A DNA stretch of 11,723 bases. Source: Bacteroidota bacterium. GTDB lineage: Bacteria; Bacteroidota; Bacteroidia; Chitinophagales; Chitinophagaceae. Below the pieces are notes generated by a model. That model made no database searches, had not been told where the DNA came from, and saw only the letters and a list, made by a program, of their open reading frames with translations. Made by a program: the position numbers and the translations under genes. The stretch lies in the NCBI GenBank assembly GCA_023386855.1, contig JAEWIW010000326.1, positions 1 through 11,723 of the forward strand, given 5' to 3'. Positions 1 to 6,930 of this stretch are shown here, piece by piece; position 1 is the stretch's first letter; the number at the start of each line of letters is the position of its first letter.

Positions 1-619
1 GTGCCTTAACAAGGTCTTCCTCGCTGGCTTCCATCGCTTCACCTTCCACCATCATCAGGTTTTTCTCGGTAGCGGCAATCAGGAAGTCCATTTCCGCTTT
101 GGCCAGTTCCGACCTTGAAGGGTTCACTTTAAAAACCCCGTCAATTTTGGCCACACGGGCTTCAGAAAGAATCTCCTTGATGGGAACATCTGAAACGGCA
201 AGTGCAGCGGAGGCAGCAAGACAGGCCAATCCATCGGGCATGATTTCAGCATCGCTTGAAACAAGCGTTACAAGTACCTGAACATCACAGAAATAGTCTT
301 CTGGAAACAATGGCCTGAGAGCGCGGTCAATTAGTCGGCTAATGAGAACTTCATAATCAGAAAGGCGGCCTTCTCTTTTAAAGAATGAACCCGGGATCCT
401 TCCGGCAGAAGCAAATTTTTCAGTATAGTCTACGGTTAAAGGAAAAAATTCCTGTCCTTCCCTGGGTTCCTTATTGGCAACCACGGTAGCGAGAAGAATA
501 CAATTTCCCTGGCGAACGGTAACAGAACCATCGGCCTGGCGGGCAAGTTTACCCGTTTCGATGGTGATCGGCTGCCCTGATCCCAGGTCAAACGATACGT
601 TGATCGGCTGTGAAAGCAT
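1..619 (-). CDS. pnp: Polyribonucleotide nucleotidyltransferase (PNPase), N-terminal part
   Basis: PNPase degrades RNA 3' to 5' by phosphorolysis, releasing nucleoside diphosphates, and works in cytoplasmic mRNA turnover. About 206 N-terminal residues are present; the rest of the roughly 700-residue protein lies beyond the left edge. The protein begins MLSQPINVSFDLGSGQPI from an ATG at 619, as expected for the first RNase PH-like domain. The stretch RIPGSFFKREGR (about residues 74-85) and the following SDYEVLISRLIDRALRPLFP are hallmarks of that domain and its RNA/phosphate-contacting loop. The segment around residues 150-200 (IDGVFKVNPSRSELAKAEMD) is also typical. It lies 169 bp downstream of rpsO on the same strand, the classic rpsO-pnp order. 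No clear Shine-Dalgarno site precedes the ATG, which is normal for Bacteroidota. The reading frame is intact through the window edge. Confidence 0.97.
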   Translation of the reverse strand, partial: MLSQPINVSFDLGSGQPITIETGKLARQADGSVTVRQGNCILLATVVANKEPREGQEFFPLTVDYTEKFASAGRIPGSFFKREGRLSDYEVLISRLIDRALRPLFPEDYFCDVQVLVTLVSSDAEIMPDGLACLAASAALAVSDVPIKEILSEARVAKIDGVFKVNPSRSELAKAEMDFLIAATEKNLMMVEGEAMEASEEDLVKA

Positions 620-684
620 ACGTCAATTAATTTAGTTCCCGGGCATGCACAAAGGAGGGATTACGGCATGTGCGGCAACTGGTT

Positions 685-764
685 AAAAAAGAGGTTCAAT
701 GATCCGGGGGATTGATCCGGGGGGTTGGAACAAACAACTATTCCCAACCGGTAAGAGTTGGGAA
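685..764 (-). promoter_or_regulatory. rpsO-pnp intergenic hairpins with possible attenuator
   Basis: Read on the minus strand after the rpsO stop, an 8-bp perfect stem forms between TTCCCAAC (764-757) and GTTGGGAA (748-741) with an 8-nt loop. The second arm can instead pair with TTCCAACC (730-723), leaving one bulged G, so the two folds exclude each other. Further on, GGATCAAT (718-711) and ATTGAACC (700-693) can pair with one mismatch and are followed by TCTTTTTT (692-685), like a weak intrinsic terminator. A 10-bp direct repeat GATCCGGGGG (701-710 and 714-723, plus strand) overlaps it. In enterobacteria this gap carries an rpsO terminator and an RNase III site controlling pnp. A similar role here is inference. 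Confidence 0.4.
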
Positions 765-788
765 CAGCGAATGTATTCGAAGGAAAAT

Positions 789-1061
789 TTATTTCCTGAT
801 TCCAAGTTTTTCGATCAGTGAGCGATAACCCTGAAGGTTACGCTTACTGAGATAATTCAGCAAACGCTTCCGCTGACCAACCATTTTCATCAGACCACGG
901 TGAGTAGCGAAATCTTTTTTATTCTGCTGGAGGTGTTGAGAAATGCCATTGATCCTTTCTGTGAGCAATGCGATCTGTCCCTCGATCGAGCCAGTGTTTT
1001 TGGCATCTCCGCCAAATTCAGTAAATACGTTTGAAACTTTTTCTTTTGTTAGATAAGACAT
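789..1061 (-). CDS. rpsO: 30S ribosomal protein S15
   Basis: S15 is a primary 16S rRNA-binding protein of the small ribosomal subunit; it binds the central-domain junction and helps form an intersubunit bridge. From the ATG at 1061 the product is 90 residues, the usual length for S15, starting MSYLTKEK. Visible family features are GSIEGQIALLTERI (about 24-37), the basic rRNA-binding segment HRGLMKMVGQRKRLLNYL (about 53-70) and the C-terminal YRSLIEKLGIRK. The frame stays open upstream to an ATG at 1115, but that extension would begin inside the probable -7 promoter box and adds 18 residues without family resemblance, so 1061 is chosen. It is the first gene of an rpsO-pnp unit and is divergent from the glycan genes at 1209. 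Confidence 0.97.
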   Translation of the reverse strand: MSYLTKEKVSNVFTEFGGDAKNTGSIEGQIALLTERINGISQHLQQNKKDFATHRGLMKMVGQRKRLLNYLSKRNLQGYRSLIEKLGIRK

Positions 1062-1063
1062 CT

Positions 1064-1091
1064 CAATTTTTTTTAAAAAACATCCAAATTG
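1064..1091 (-). promoter_or_regulatory. rpsO: Foldable rpsO leader just before the start codon
   Basis: On the rpsO message, CAATTT (1091-1086) and AAATTG (1069-1064) are complementary and enclose an inner TTTTTTAAAAAA tract that can pair with itself. The structure ends two bases before the ATG at 1061, so it could mask the start region. S15 represses its own translation through leader structures in several bacteria, and these structures differ between groups. That this one binds S15 is only a guess, since the stem is purely A/T-rich at its centre. Confidence 0.25.
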
Positions 1092-1112
1092 ATATTCTGC
1101 AATTTTAGTCGG

Positions 1113-1120
1113 CAAAGGTA
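1113..1120 (-). promoter_or_regulatory. rpsO: Probable rpsO promoter, -7 box
   Basis: TACCTTTG on the minus strand (1120-1113) matches the Bacteroidota housekeeping -7 consensus TAnnTTTG exactly. It would start transcription about 45-50 nt before the rpsO ATG at 1061. No clear TTTG -33 box is found at the usual distance upstream, so the call rests on the -7 element and its position in the divergent gap. Confidence 0.55.
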
Positions 1121-1208
1121 GGGCAAAAATCAGATTGAGCTCTGATTCTTGCGCCTTTTTTTCCGGATTGAGTAAAAAAAACTATAGTTATTGATAATTT
1201 AGCCTTTC

Positions 1209-2264
1209 ATGAACAAAACCCGGATTGTTTCAATTATTGGCACCCGCCCGCAGATCATCAAAAATAGCATTCTTGGGTCTGTTCTTTCAAATTCTTTTGA
1301 GCTGGAGACCTTGTTTACAAGCCAGCATTATGATTCTTCCCTCTACCAATCGATATTGGCCGACCTGCAATCGCCCCAGCCCAGGGAAATTCCCGCAGGC
1401 CCGGGAAAACTAGCCGGTATTGAAAGAATACGGCTGATGGAGCAGTCCCTGATTCCTGTTCTTCAGTCAATTAAACCGTATTTTGTCATAGTTTACGGCG
1501 ATACCGATTCCACACTTGCCGGGTCATTGGCCGCACAACAAACCGGTATTCCGTTACTGCATATTGAAGCAGGTGAAAGGAGCTACAATCCCGAAATGCC
1601 TGAAGAATATAACCGGGTGAGAACCGACCATCTGGCTTATGGAAGGTTCTGCGTATCTGAAATTTCCAGGAATCAACTGGCTTCAGAAGGCATTACCGAA
1701 AATGTATTTGTTTGCGGAGATATCATGAAGGACCTAATGATCCGGCACTTGCCCAACCTGGTTTCTTCTCCCTATTTTTTTCAATATTATTTTGCCACGC
1801 TCCACCGCAATTATAACCAGGCCGATCGCCAGGTCATGCTGGAATTCCTGGAAGCCATGGATCAATTACCGCACCCGGTGGTATTTTCCCTTCATCCCTC
1901 TACAAAAAATTGTTTTGACATTCACGACATCCCTTATAAAAATTTTTCCAATATCAGGTTTATTGAACCGCTCTCCTATTCTGCCTGTTTGCTTCACCAG
2001 AAATTTGCAAGGGGAATCATCACCGATTCCGGTGGTATCCAGAAAGAAGCGTACTGGTTAAAAGTACCGTGTATCACCTTAAGAAAAGAAACAGAATGGA
2101 CAGAAACACTGCAGGATGATTGGAACAAGTTATGCTATGAGCCCGGGCGTTTAAAGGAAATGCTGTCAAATTCACCAGGACTTCATAATAGCCATTTATA
2201 TGGTAATGGAAATGCATGTAACTGTATTCTTGAAAAGCTTATGGATCCTTCCTTTATAAATTAA
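1209..2264 (+). CDS. UDP-N-acetylglucosamine 2-epimerase family protein (non-hydrolysing, WbpI-like)
   Basis: The family interconverts UDP-GlcNAc-type sugars with their manno epimers, in the cytoplasm, to supply surface polysaccharides. The 351-residue length fits. The N-terminal nucleotide-fold motif GTRPQIIK is at 11-18, YGDTDST at 96-102, HIEAGERSYN at 118-127, PEEYNRVRTDHLA at 131-143, TLHRNYN at 197-203 (the conserved His) and TDSGGIQKEA at 272-281. LRKETEWTET (291-300) replaces the TERPE motif of classical WecB. Lys in GGIQKEA and the ETEW motif point to the WbpI/WlbD subfamily, which epimerises UDP-2,3-diacetamido-2,3-dideoxy-glucuronate. The other enzymes of that pathway are not in this window, so the exact substrate is open. 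The gene starts with ATG at 1209, is divergent from rpsO, and is followed 71 bp later by the deacetylase gene. Confidence 0.9.
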   Translation: MNKTRIVSIIGTRPQIIKNSILGSVLSNSFELETLFTSQHYDSSLYQSILADLQSPQPREIPAGPGKLAGIERIRLMEQSLIPVLQSIKPYFVIVYGDTDSTLAGSLAAQQTGIPLLHIEAGERSYNPEMPEEYNRVRTDHLAYGRFCVSEISRNQLASEGITENVFVCGDIMKDLMIRHLPNLVSSPYFFQYYFATLHRNYNQADRQVMLEFLEAMDQLPHPVVFSLHPSTKNCFDIHDIPYKNFSNIRFIEPLSYSACLLHQKFARGIITDSGGIQKEAYWLKVPCITLRKETEWTETLQDDWNKLCYEPGRLKEMLSNSPGLHNSHLYGNGNACNCILEKLMDPSFIN

Positions 2265-2335
2265 TTGCTTTATGGATGAACGATCCTTTAAAGGAATTTG
2301 CATAATTGTCCGGTATAGCTTATTATGCCCCTGAT

Positions 2336-3613
2336 ATGCTACTGGTTTATACAAATGAAATAACACCCCGGATTGAATATACATTCAACCTTGTTCTCGG
2401 GGATATACTCGGACTGGATTTCCAGCTTATAACCAGTGAAGATGCATTTGAACATTATGATGGTCCGAAGTGCTGCTATTCAGTAAAGGATGTATTTGGT
2501 GCATATAAATTATGGCCTGTACATCCATTACTGTTCGAGCAGGATATCCGTCCACAGGAGCTTGATGAAGAAAAGAATGACCAGGTTTTAAAAATACATG
2601 ATCCTTTTGCATCGGCATTTTTTATTGCCAGCCGCTACGAGGAATACCTGCCTCATGAAAAAGATATATTCCGGCGATATGAAGCAAACCAGTCGATCCT
2701 GTATAAAAAGGGCATCCTGGATTTTCCCGTGGTGCATGCATGGGCGGATGGGATCCTGAAGACCCTGAAGGAAAGATTTCCCCTGGAAAAAAAAGATAAG
2801 CATTATGCCCCGGTGGTGACCATTGATGTTGACCAGGCCTTCTCTTATAAACACAAGGGATTAATGTGGTCGACCTTTATCCTGTTAAAGAACCTTGTAA
2901 AAAAAGATAAGAAGTCCCTGTTCCTGCAAACAAAAGTATTAAGGGGAAAACTTACAGATCCCTTTGATTCTTTTTCTTACCTGGCCACCATTCAGCAGGT
3001 GACCGGTATAAGAATGATTTATTTTATTCATGCAGGCAGAAGATCAAAATATGACCGGCCGATACCAGTCAGGTTCCGGGGAATTACACGCCTGGTTAAA
3101 GCGATCAGCCAGTATGCTGAAGTGGGGCTGCATCCTTCTTTCCAATCGAATGAAAACGACTGGATGGTGAAAAATGAAAAGATGCTGCTGGAAAAGATCA
3201 TTGGTAAACCTGTTATACTCAGCAGGCAACATTATCTTCGTTTAAGCATGCCTGTTACCTACAGGAAACTGATCAGTGAAGGGATCCGGGAAGATTTTAC
3301 CATGGGATATGCAACTGAACCGGGCTTCAGGGCAGGACTTTGTATTCCTTTTTACTGGTTTGATGTAAAAGCTAATCATATCACTTCGCTGAAAATTCAT
3401 CCTGTTAGTTTTATGGAAGGAACATTTTTCCAGGAAAAAAACTTTAGCCCGGGCCTGGCGCTTGACCAGATGAAAAAATATATTGATACGGTTAAAAAAT
3501 ACAATGGTCAACTGATCGCAGCATGGCATAACCATACCATTACAGATCATGGAGTATGGATGGGAGGAAAGAATGTATTTGAAGGAATGATGGAAAAAAT
3601 TCTTGACAATTGA
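2336..3613 (+). CDS. Polysaccharide deacetylase family protein with Bacteroidota-type N-terminal domain
   Basis: This probably removes acetyl groups from a surface glycan or its precursor, by analogy with the NodB/carbohydrate esterase 4 fold; the activity is not proven. From the ATG at 2336 it has 425 residues, beginning MLLVYTNEITPRIEYTF. The first 150 residues resemble the domain (DUF7033, from memory) that precedes NodB-like domains in Bacteroidota. The NodB-like part has TIDVDQA (162-168) in place of the usual TFDDG motif, EVGLHPS (262-268), SRQHYLRL (296-303) and the C-terminal AAWHNH (395-400), which carry likely metal-binding Asp and His residues. A TTG at 2306 would add ten residues and has AAGGA about ten bases upstream, but the ATG gives the better family-like start. 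No signal peptide is seen, so it may be cytoplasmic. It overlaps the next gene by four bases. Confidence 0.85.
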   Translation: MLLVYTNEITPRIEYTFNLVLGDILGLDFQLITSEDAFEHYDGPKCCYSVKDVFGAYKLWPVHPLLFEQDIRPQELDEEKNDQVLKIHDPFASAFFIASRYEEYLPHEKDIFRRYEANQSILYKKGILDFPVVHAWADGILKTLKERFPLEKKDKHYAPVVTIDVDQAFSYKHKGLMWSTFILLKNLVKKDKKSLFLQTKVLRGKLTDPFDSFSYLATIQQVTGIRMIYFIHAGRRSKYDRPIPVRFRGITRLVKAISQYAEVGLHPSFQSNENDWMVKNEKMLLEKIIGKPVILSRQHYLRLSMPVTYRKLISEGIREDFTMGYATEPGFRAGLCIPFYWFDVKANHITSLKIHPVSFMEGTFFQEKNFSPGLALDQMKKYIDTVKKYNGQLIAAWHNHTITDHGVWMGGKNVFEGMMEKILDN

Positions 3614-4740
3614 AAAAAGTTATCCTGTCAGTGATTAGTGACCTGGTTACCGACCAGCGGGTGAACAAGGTTTCTCTTTACCTGGTGCGAAAAGGTTGTG
3701 ATGTACTTCTGGTTGGTCGTGAATTCAACGATTCCCCTGCGCTACCCACACGTGGATATAAAACCGCGCGATTGAAATGTTATTTCCGTAAAGGCATTCT
3801 TCAGTATGCGGAATTCAATCTTCGCTTATTTTTTTATCTCCTTTTCAATAAAGCGGATATCTATGTATCCAACGACCTGGATACACTGGTACCCAATTAT
3901 ATTTTATCCGTTACCAGGCATAAGCCACTGGTTTATGATTCGCATGAATATTTTACAGGGCAGGCAGAGTTATCTGCTAAACCTTTTAAAAAGAAGATTT
4001 GGAGACTTGTTGAGCAAATGATATTACCACGACTTAAGTATGCCTATACGGTAAACAGGTCGATAAGTGAGTTGTATAAGAAAGAATTTGGTATTGATAT
4101 GAAAGTGGTAAGGAATCTTCCATTAAAAAGAAATTCTGCTGACGAACACTGCGATGAAGAAAACAATGATCTGCCTTCCTCTAAAAAAATACTCGTCATG
4201 CAGGGAGCTGGTATCAACTACGACCGGGGTTACGAAGAAGCGGTACTTGCCATGCAATGGTTACCTGATGATTATCTCCTGGTGATTATTGGAGACGGGC
4301 TTATTCTTCCTAAACTTAAAGAAATGGTGAGCAAGGCAGGACTGGAATCAAAAGTAAAATTCATTGCAAGGGTGCCCTACGAGAAATTGTATTCTTATAC
4401 CAGCAAGGGGTACCTAGGTTTGTCGCTCGATAAACCGGGAGCCATCAACAACACTTTTAGCCTGCCCAATAAGCTATTCGATTATATTCATGCGGGCATT
4501 CCTGTATTGACGACCTCTTTGCCTGAACTGGAAAGAATAGTTAGGGATTACAAGGTAGGAACCTGTATCGACGCAAATGATCTACAACCTGGTACCATTG
4601 CCAGTGCTATTGCTGGCATTGAATCGAATCCCGGGCTTTACCAGGAATGGAAAAAAAATACCTGCACAGCTGCGCAGGTATTGAATTGGGAAAATGAATC
4701 CTTTATTCTTGATGAAGTATATGGAGCGTTGCTCCAATAA
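3610..4740 (+). CDS. Glycosyltransferase, GT-B fold, family 4 type
   Basis: This enzyme likely transfers a sugar from a nucleotide donor to a surface glycan at the inner face of the membrane. It has 376 residues. The N-terminal Rossmann half starts MKKVILSVISDLVTDQRVNK and includes VSNDLDTLVPN (86-96) and VYDSHEYF (108-115). The C-terminal half has IIGDG (226-230), and the donor-binding region PGAINNTFSLPNKLFDYI (276-293) is followed by HAGIPVLTTSLPE. This is the usual GT4 layout. The start is TTG at 3610, placed so that TTGA holds both this start and the TGA stop of the deacetylase gene; this indicates translational coupling. No better in-frame ATG exists near the N-terminus. The acceptor and donor cannot be read from sequence. 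Its stop lies one base from the stop of the opposing ftsE gene. Confidence 0.92.
   Translation: MKKVILSVISDLVTDQRVNKVSLYLVRKGCDVLLVGREFNDSPALPTRGYKTARLKCYFRKGILQYAEFNLRLFFYLLFNKADIYVSNDLDTLVPNYILSVTRHKPLVYDSHEYFTGQAELSAKPFKKKIWRLVEQMILPRLKYAYTVNRSISELYKKEFGIDMKVVRNLPLKRNSADEHCDEENNDLPSSKKILVMQGAGINYDRGYEEAVLAMQWLPDDYLLVIIGDGLILPKLKEMVSKAGLESKVKFIARVPYEKLYSYTSKGYLGLSLDKPGAINNTFSLPNKLFDYIHAGIPVLTTSLPELERIVRDYKVGTCIDANDLQPGTIASAIAGIESNPGLYQEWKKNTCTAAQVLNWENESFILDEVYGALLQ
4722..4736. terminator. Small hairpin at the convergent gene ends
   Basis: TGGAGC (4722-4727), GTT loop, GCTCCA (4731-4736) form a 6-bp stem overlapping the last codons of the glycosyltransferase gene and lying just beyond the ftsE stop on the other strand. 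It is symmetric and could act on both transcripts, but neither side has a real T run, so termination function is uncertain. Confidence 0.25.
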
Positions 4741-4741
4741 A

Positions 4742-5431
4742 TCAATCGATGGTAATAGAAGCGTTATCGATCACGCGGCCTCTTTCAGTTTTAACCACTC
4801 GTGCAGGGAACTTTTGTATTACCATGAAGTCGTGGGTAGCCATAAGAATCGCGGTACCATAATCGCGGCAGATATGAAACAGGAGTTGCATGATCTCTTC
4901 AGAAGTTTCAGGATCGAGGTTGCCGGTAGGCTCATCAGCAAGAATGAGCTTGGGTGAGTTCAGCAAGGCACGGGCGATATCCACCCTTTGCTGCTCTCCA
5001 CCACTCAGTTCATAAGGCATTTTAAAACCTTTTGATTTCAGTCCTACCTTGTCCAGTACATCAGCGATCTTTTCTTCGATGAGCTTTTCATCTTTCCAGC
5101 CAGTTGCTTTAAGAACAAACTTAAGGTTCTCATTAATGCTCCTGTCGGTAAGCAATTGAAAGTCCTGGAATACAACGCCAAGGTTTCTTCTCAGGAAAGG
5201 AACTGTTTTCCAGTTCATCTTACTGATATCAAAACCCACTACCGTGCATTCACCTTCTTTGAGGGGAAGATCGCCATAGAGTGTTTTAAGCAGGCTGGAT
5301 TTACCAGTACCTGTTTTTCCCACCATATATACGAACTCGCCCCTGTTCACAACAAGGTTCACATCCTGCAAAACAAGATTAGAGCCCTGGAAAATATTTA
5401 CATGCCTCAGTTCAATTATTCTTTCTTCCAT
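4742..5431 (-). CDS. ftsE: Cell division ATP-binding protein FtsE
   Basis: FtsE is the ABC ATPase that with the membrane protein FtsX links divisome progress to septal peptidoglycan hydrolysis. The 229-residue product has every ABC motif: Walker [10 protein letters not shown] (38-46), Q-loop in VVFQDFQLL (Gln89), signature LSGGEQQRV (142-150), Walker B with D-loop [12 protein letters not shown] (162-173) and the switch His in MATHD (His200). The [20 protein letters not shown] and [18 protein letters not shown] stretches look like Bacteroidota FtsE rather than the related LolD or MacB subunits, though these share the motifs. ftsX is not adjacent, as is often so in this phylum. It starts 35 bp after the rhlE stop on the same strand, so co-transcription is plausible. 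It converges on the glycosyltransferase gene with one base between the stops. Confidence 0.9.
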   Translation of the reverse strand: MEERIIELRHVNIFQGSNLVLQDVNLVVNRGEFVYMVGKTGTGKSSLLKTLYGDLPLKEGECTVVGFDISKMNWKTVPFLRRNLGVVFQDFQLLTDRSINENLKFVLKATGWKDEKLIEEKIADVLDKVGLKSKGFKMPYELSGGEQQRVDIARALLNSPKLILADEPTGNLDPETSEEIMQLLFHICRDYGTAILMATHDFMVIQKFPARVVKTERGRVIDNASITID

Positions 5432-5466
5432 AGAAATCCTATTCCAACAAAAATAGTAAAAGCGAC

Positions 5467-6726
5467 TTAATTGGCCTGTGGTCGACCAGCTGAAAAATTT
5501 TGCTGGTTTGATGACCTTTTAAAACGCTGTTTAAAATTGTTAGGTCTTTTCTGCTGACCTGCATTATTATGCTTGATATGTGGAACGAAGGCCATTTTGA
5601 AAGGATGTTCTTCCACCACCGGTATAGATTGCGAGGTAAGTTTATTGATATCTTTCAGGTATGCCCTTTCTTCTGCATCACAGAATGAAAGCGCGATTCC
5701 TTCCGCTCCTGCCCTACCTGTTCTTCCAATTCGATGAACATAAGTTTCAGCAACATTGGGAAGATCATAATTGATCACATGGGTGAGCCCGTCAACATCG
5801 ATACCACGTGCAGCAATGTCTGTCGCCACAAGCACTTTGAGTTTACCTTTCTTGAAGTTCTCAAGTGATCTTTGTCGTGAAGACTGTGACTTATCGCCAT
5901 GGATCGCGTCGGCATTAATATTGGCTTTACGGAGATCACGGGTGATCCTGTCGGCGCCGTGTTTTGTGCGGGTAAATACGAGTGTTCTCCTGATCTGCTG
6001 CTCATTCAATAAATGCACAAGCAAAGACTGCTTATCTTTTTTGTTGACCATATACACCGACTGGTCCACTTTTTCTGCGGTAGAGGAAACAGGTGTAACG
6101 GTTACTTTTACCGGGTTATTCAAAATGGAATGAGCCAGAGAAGAGATCTGTGGAGGCATGGTTGCCGAAAAGAAAAGGGTTTGACGCTGGTCAGGTACTT
6201 CCCTTAAAATTTTCCTGATATCGTTAATGAATCCCATATCAAGCATACGGTCGGCTTCATCTAATACCAATATTTCGAGCTGGTCGAGATAAACATATCC
6301 CTGGTTCATCAGGTCGAGCAAACGGCCTGGTGTAGCCACCAGTATATCGGTTCCATTTCTTAAGGCGATGGTTTGTTGTGCCTGGGGCACTCCACCAAAG
6401 ATAACATCGTGTTTAAGACCGGTATGGCGGCCATAATTTTCAAGGCTATCATCGATCTGAACGGCAAGTTCTCTTGTTGGAGTAAGTACTAGCGTACGGA
6501 TATGTTTGTAGCCTGATCCATTGTTGCCATTATTATACAGCAACTGGAGAATGGGTAAAGAGAAAGCGGCAGTTTTACCGGTCCCTGTTTGTGCGCATCC
6601 AAGGATATCTTTTTTGTCAAGTATGGACGGAATAGTTTGTTCCTGGATAGGTGTAGGTTGTTCATAACCTTCTGTCTTTAATGCCCTGGTTAAAGGTGCA
6701 ATAAGACCTAATTGTTCAAATGTCAA
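5467..6726 (-). CDS. rhlE: DEAD-box RNA helicase, RhlE-like
   Basis: This is an ATP-dependent RNA helicase that unwinds short RNA duplexes in ribosome assembly or RNA decay. It has 419 residues with the full motif set: Q motif [10 protein letters not shown] (21-30), motif I AQTGTGKT (45-52), Ia PTRELA (83-88), GG (111-112), TPGR (132-135), DEAD (156-159), SAT (187-189), ARGID (306-310) and HRIGRTGR (331-338). After about residue 370 comes a basic, Gln/Asn-rich, low-complexity tail, typical of RhlE proteins and likely to bind RNA. The start codon is TTG at 6726: upstream in frame a stop comes before any ATG, and the protein start MTFEQLGL fits the family. It precedes ftsE by 35 bp. RhlE is the best subfamily match; other DEAD-box groups with similar cores cannot be fully excluded. 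Confidence 0.94.
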   Translation of the reverse strand: MTFEQLGLIAPLTRALKTEGYEQPTPIQEQTIPSILDKKDILGCAQTGTGKTAAFSLPILQLLYNNGNNGSGYKHIRTLVLTPTRELAVQIDDSLENYGRHTGLKHDVIFGGVPQAQQTIALRNGTDILVATPGRLLDLMNQGYVYLDQLEILVLDEADRMLDMGFINDIRKILREVPDQRQTLFFSATMPPQISSLAHSILNNPVKVTVTPVSSTAEKVDQSVYMVNKKDKQSLLVHLLNEQQIRRTLVFTRTKHGADRITRDLRKANINADAIHGDKSQSSRQRSLENFKKGKLKVLVATDIAARGIDVDGLTHVINYDLPNVAETYVHRIGRTGRAGAEGIALSFCDAEERAYLKDINKLTSQSIPVVEEHPFKMAFVPHIKHNNAGQQKRPNNFKQRFKRSSNQQNFSAGRPQAN

Positions 6727-6877
6727 TGTGATCTGTTTTGTTTGTTTAAAGACTGACCGAAATTTTAACAGTCAGCTGCTCGTCGCGGCAGAACTGGATG
6801 AGCTTTTTGAGCGGGAAAGTTTATCGAGTACTTGTGGAGGAGCTTGTTAATGAAAGCGAAGATAGGGGAAATAAATT

Positions 6878-6930
6878 AAAAAACATACCCCGTGGCACGG
6901 GGGCGTGGCACGGGGGCGTGGCACGGGGTA
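6878..6930 (-). terminator. Intrinsic terminator made of three 13-bp GC-rich repeats
   Basis: Directly after the stop codon of the porin-like gene, the minus strand carries nested GC-rich inverted repeats and then TTTTTT (6883-6878). The outer arms TACCCCGTG (6886-6894, plus strand) and CACGGGGTA (6922-6930) pair perfectly over nine bases. The innermost stem next to the T run is CCCCGT/ACGGGG with a 3-nt loop. Position, stem strength and T run are those of a Rho-independent terminator for the upstream minus-strand genes, isolating rhlE from them. Confidence 0.75.
6891..6928. repeat. Tandem repeat, 13-bp unit CGTGGCACGGGGG, three copies
   Basis: The unit occurs at 6891-6903, 6904-6916 and 6917-6928, the last copy lacking one G. 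The three copies are otherwise identical. The unit is much richer in G+C than its A/T-rich surroundings, and each copy contains a near-palindrome GTGGCAC, so neighbouring copies form alternative hairpins. It may belong to a dispersed extragenic palindrome family, but only one locus is visible here. Confidence 0.9.

Noticed and set aside
99..281. 60-aa plus-strand frame inside pnp
   Set aside because: It is antisense to a well-conserved PNPase coding region and shows no recognisable protein features.
1062..1115. N-terminal extension of rpsO to an upstream ATG at 1115
   Set aside because: It would begin inside the probable -7 promoter box, has no S15 similarity, and the shorter form has the normal family length.
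1168..1193. Promoter for the epimerase gene (TTG ... TAGTTATTG)
   Set aside because: The -7 match is imperfect and the spacing too short, so it was not listed as a feature.
2306..2335. TTG start for the deacetylase gene
   Set aside because: It adds only ten residues without family resemblance, and an ATG at 2336 gives the expected N-terminus; kept as an alternative because a purine-rich AAGGA precedes it.
3242..3550. 102-aa minus-strand frame
   Set aside because: It is a shadow of the deacetylase gene, which has clear motifs on the other strand.
5771..6133. 120-aa plus-strand frame
   Set aside because: It lies wholly antisense to the helicase core motifs and is rich in Ser/Thr/Val from reversed codons; no domain is recognised.
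6891..6928. Tandem repeats as a CRISPR array
   Set aside because: The units abut with no spacers and are only 13 bp, and no cas gene is present.
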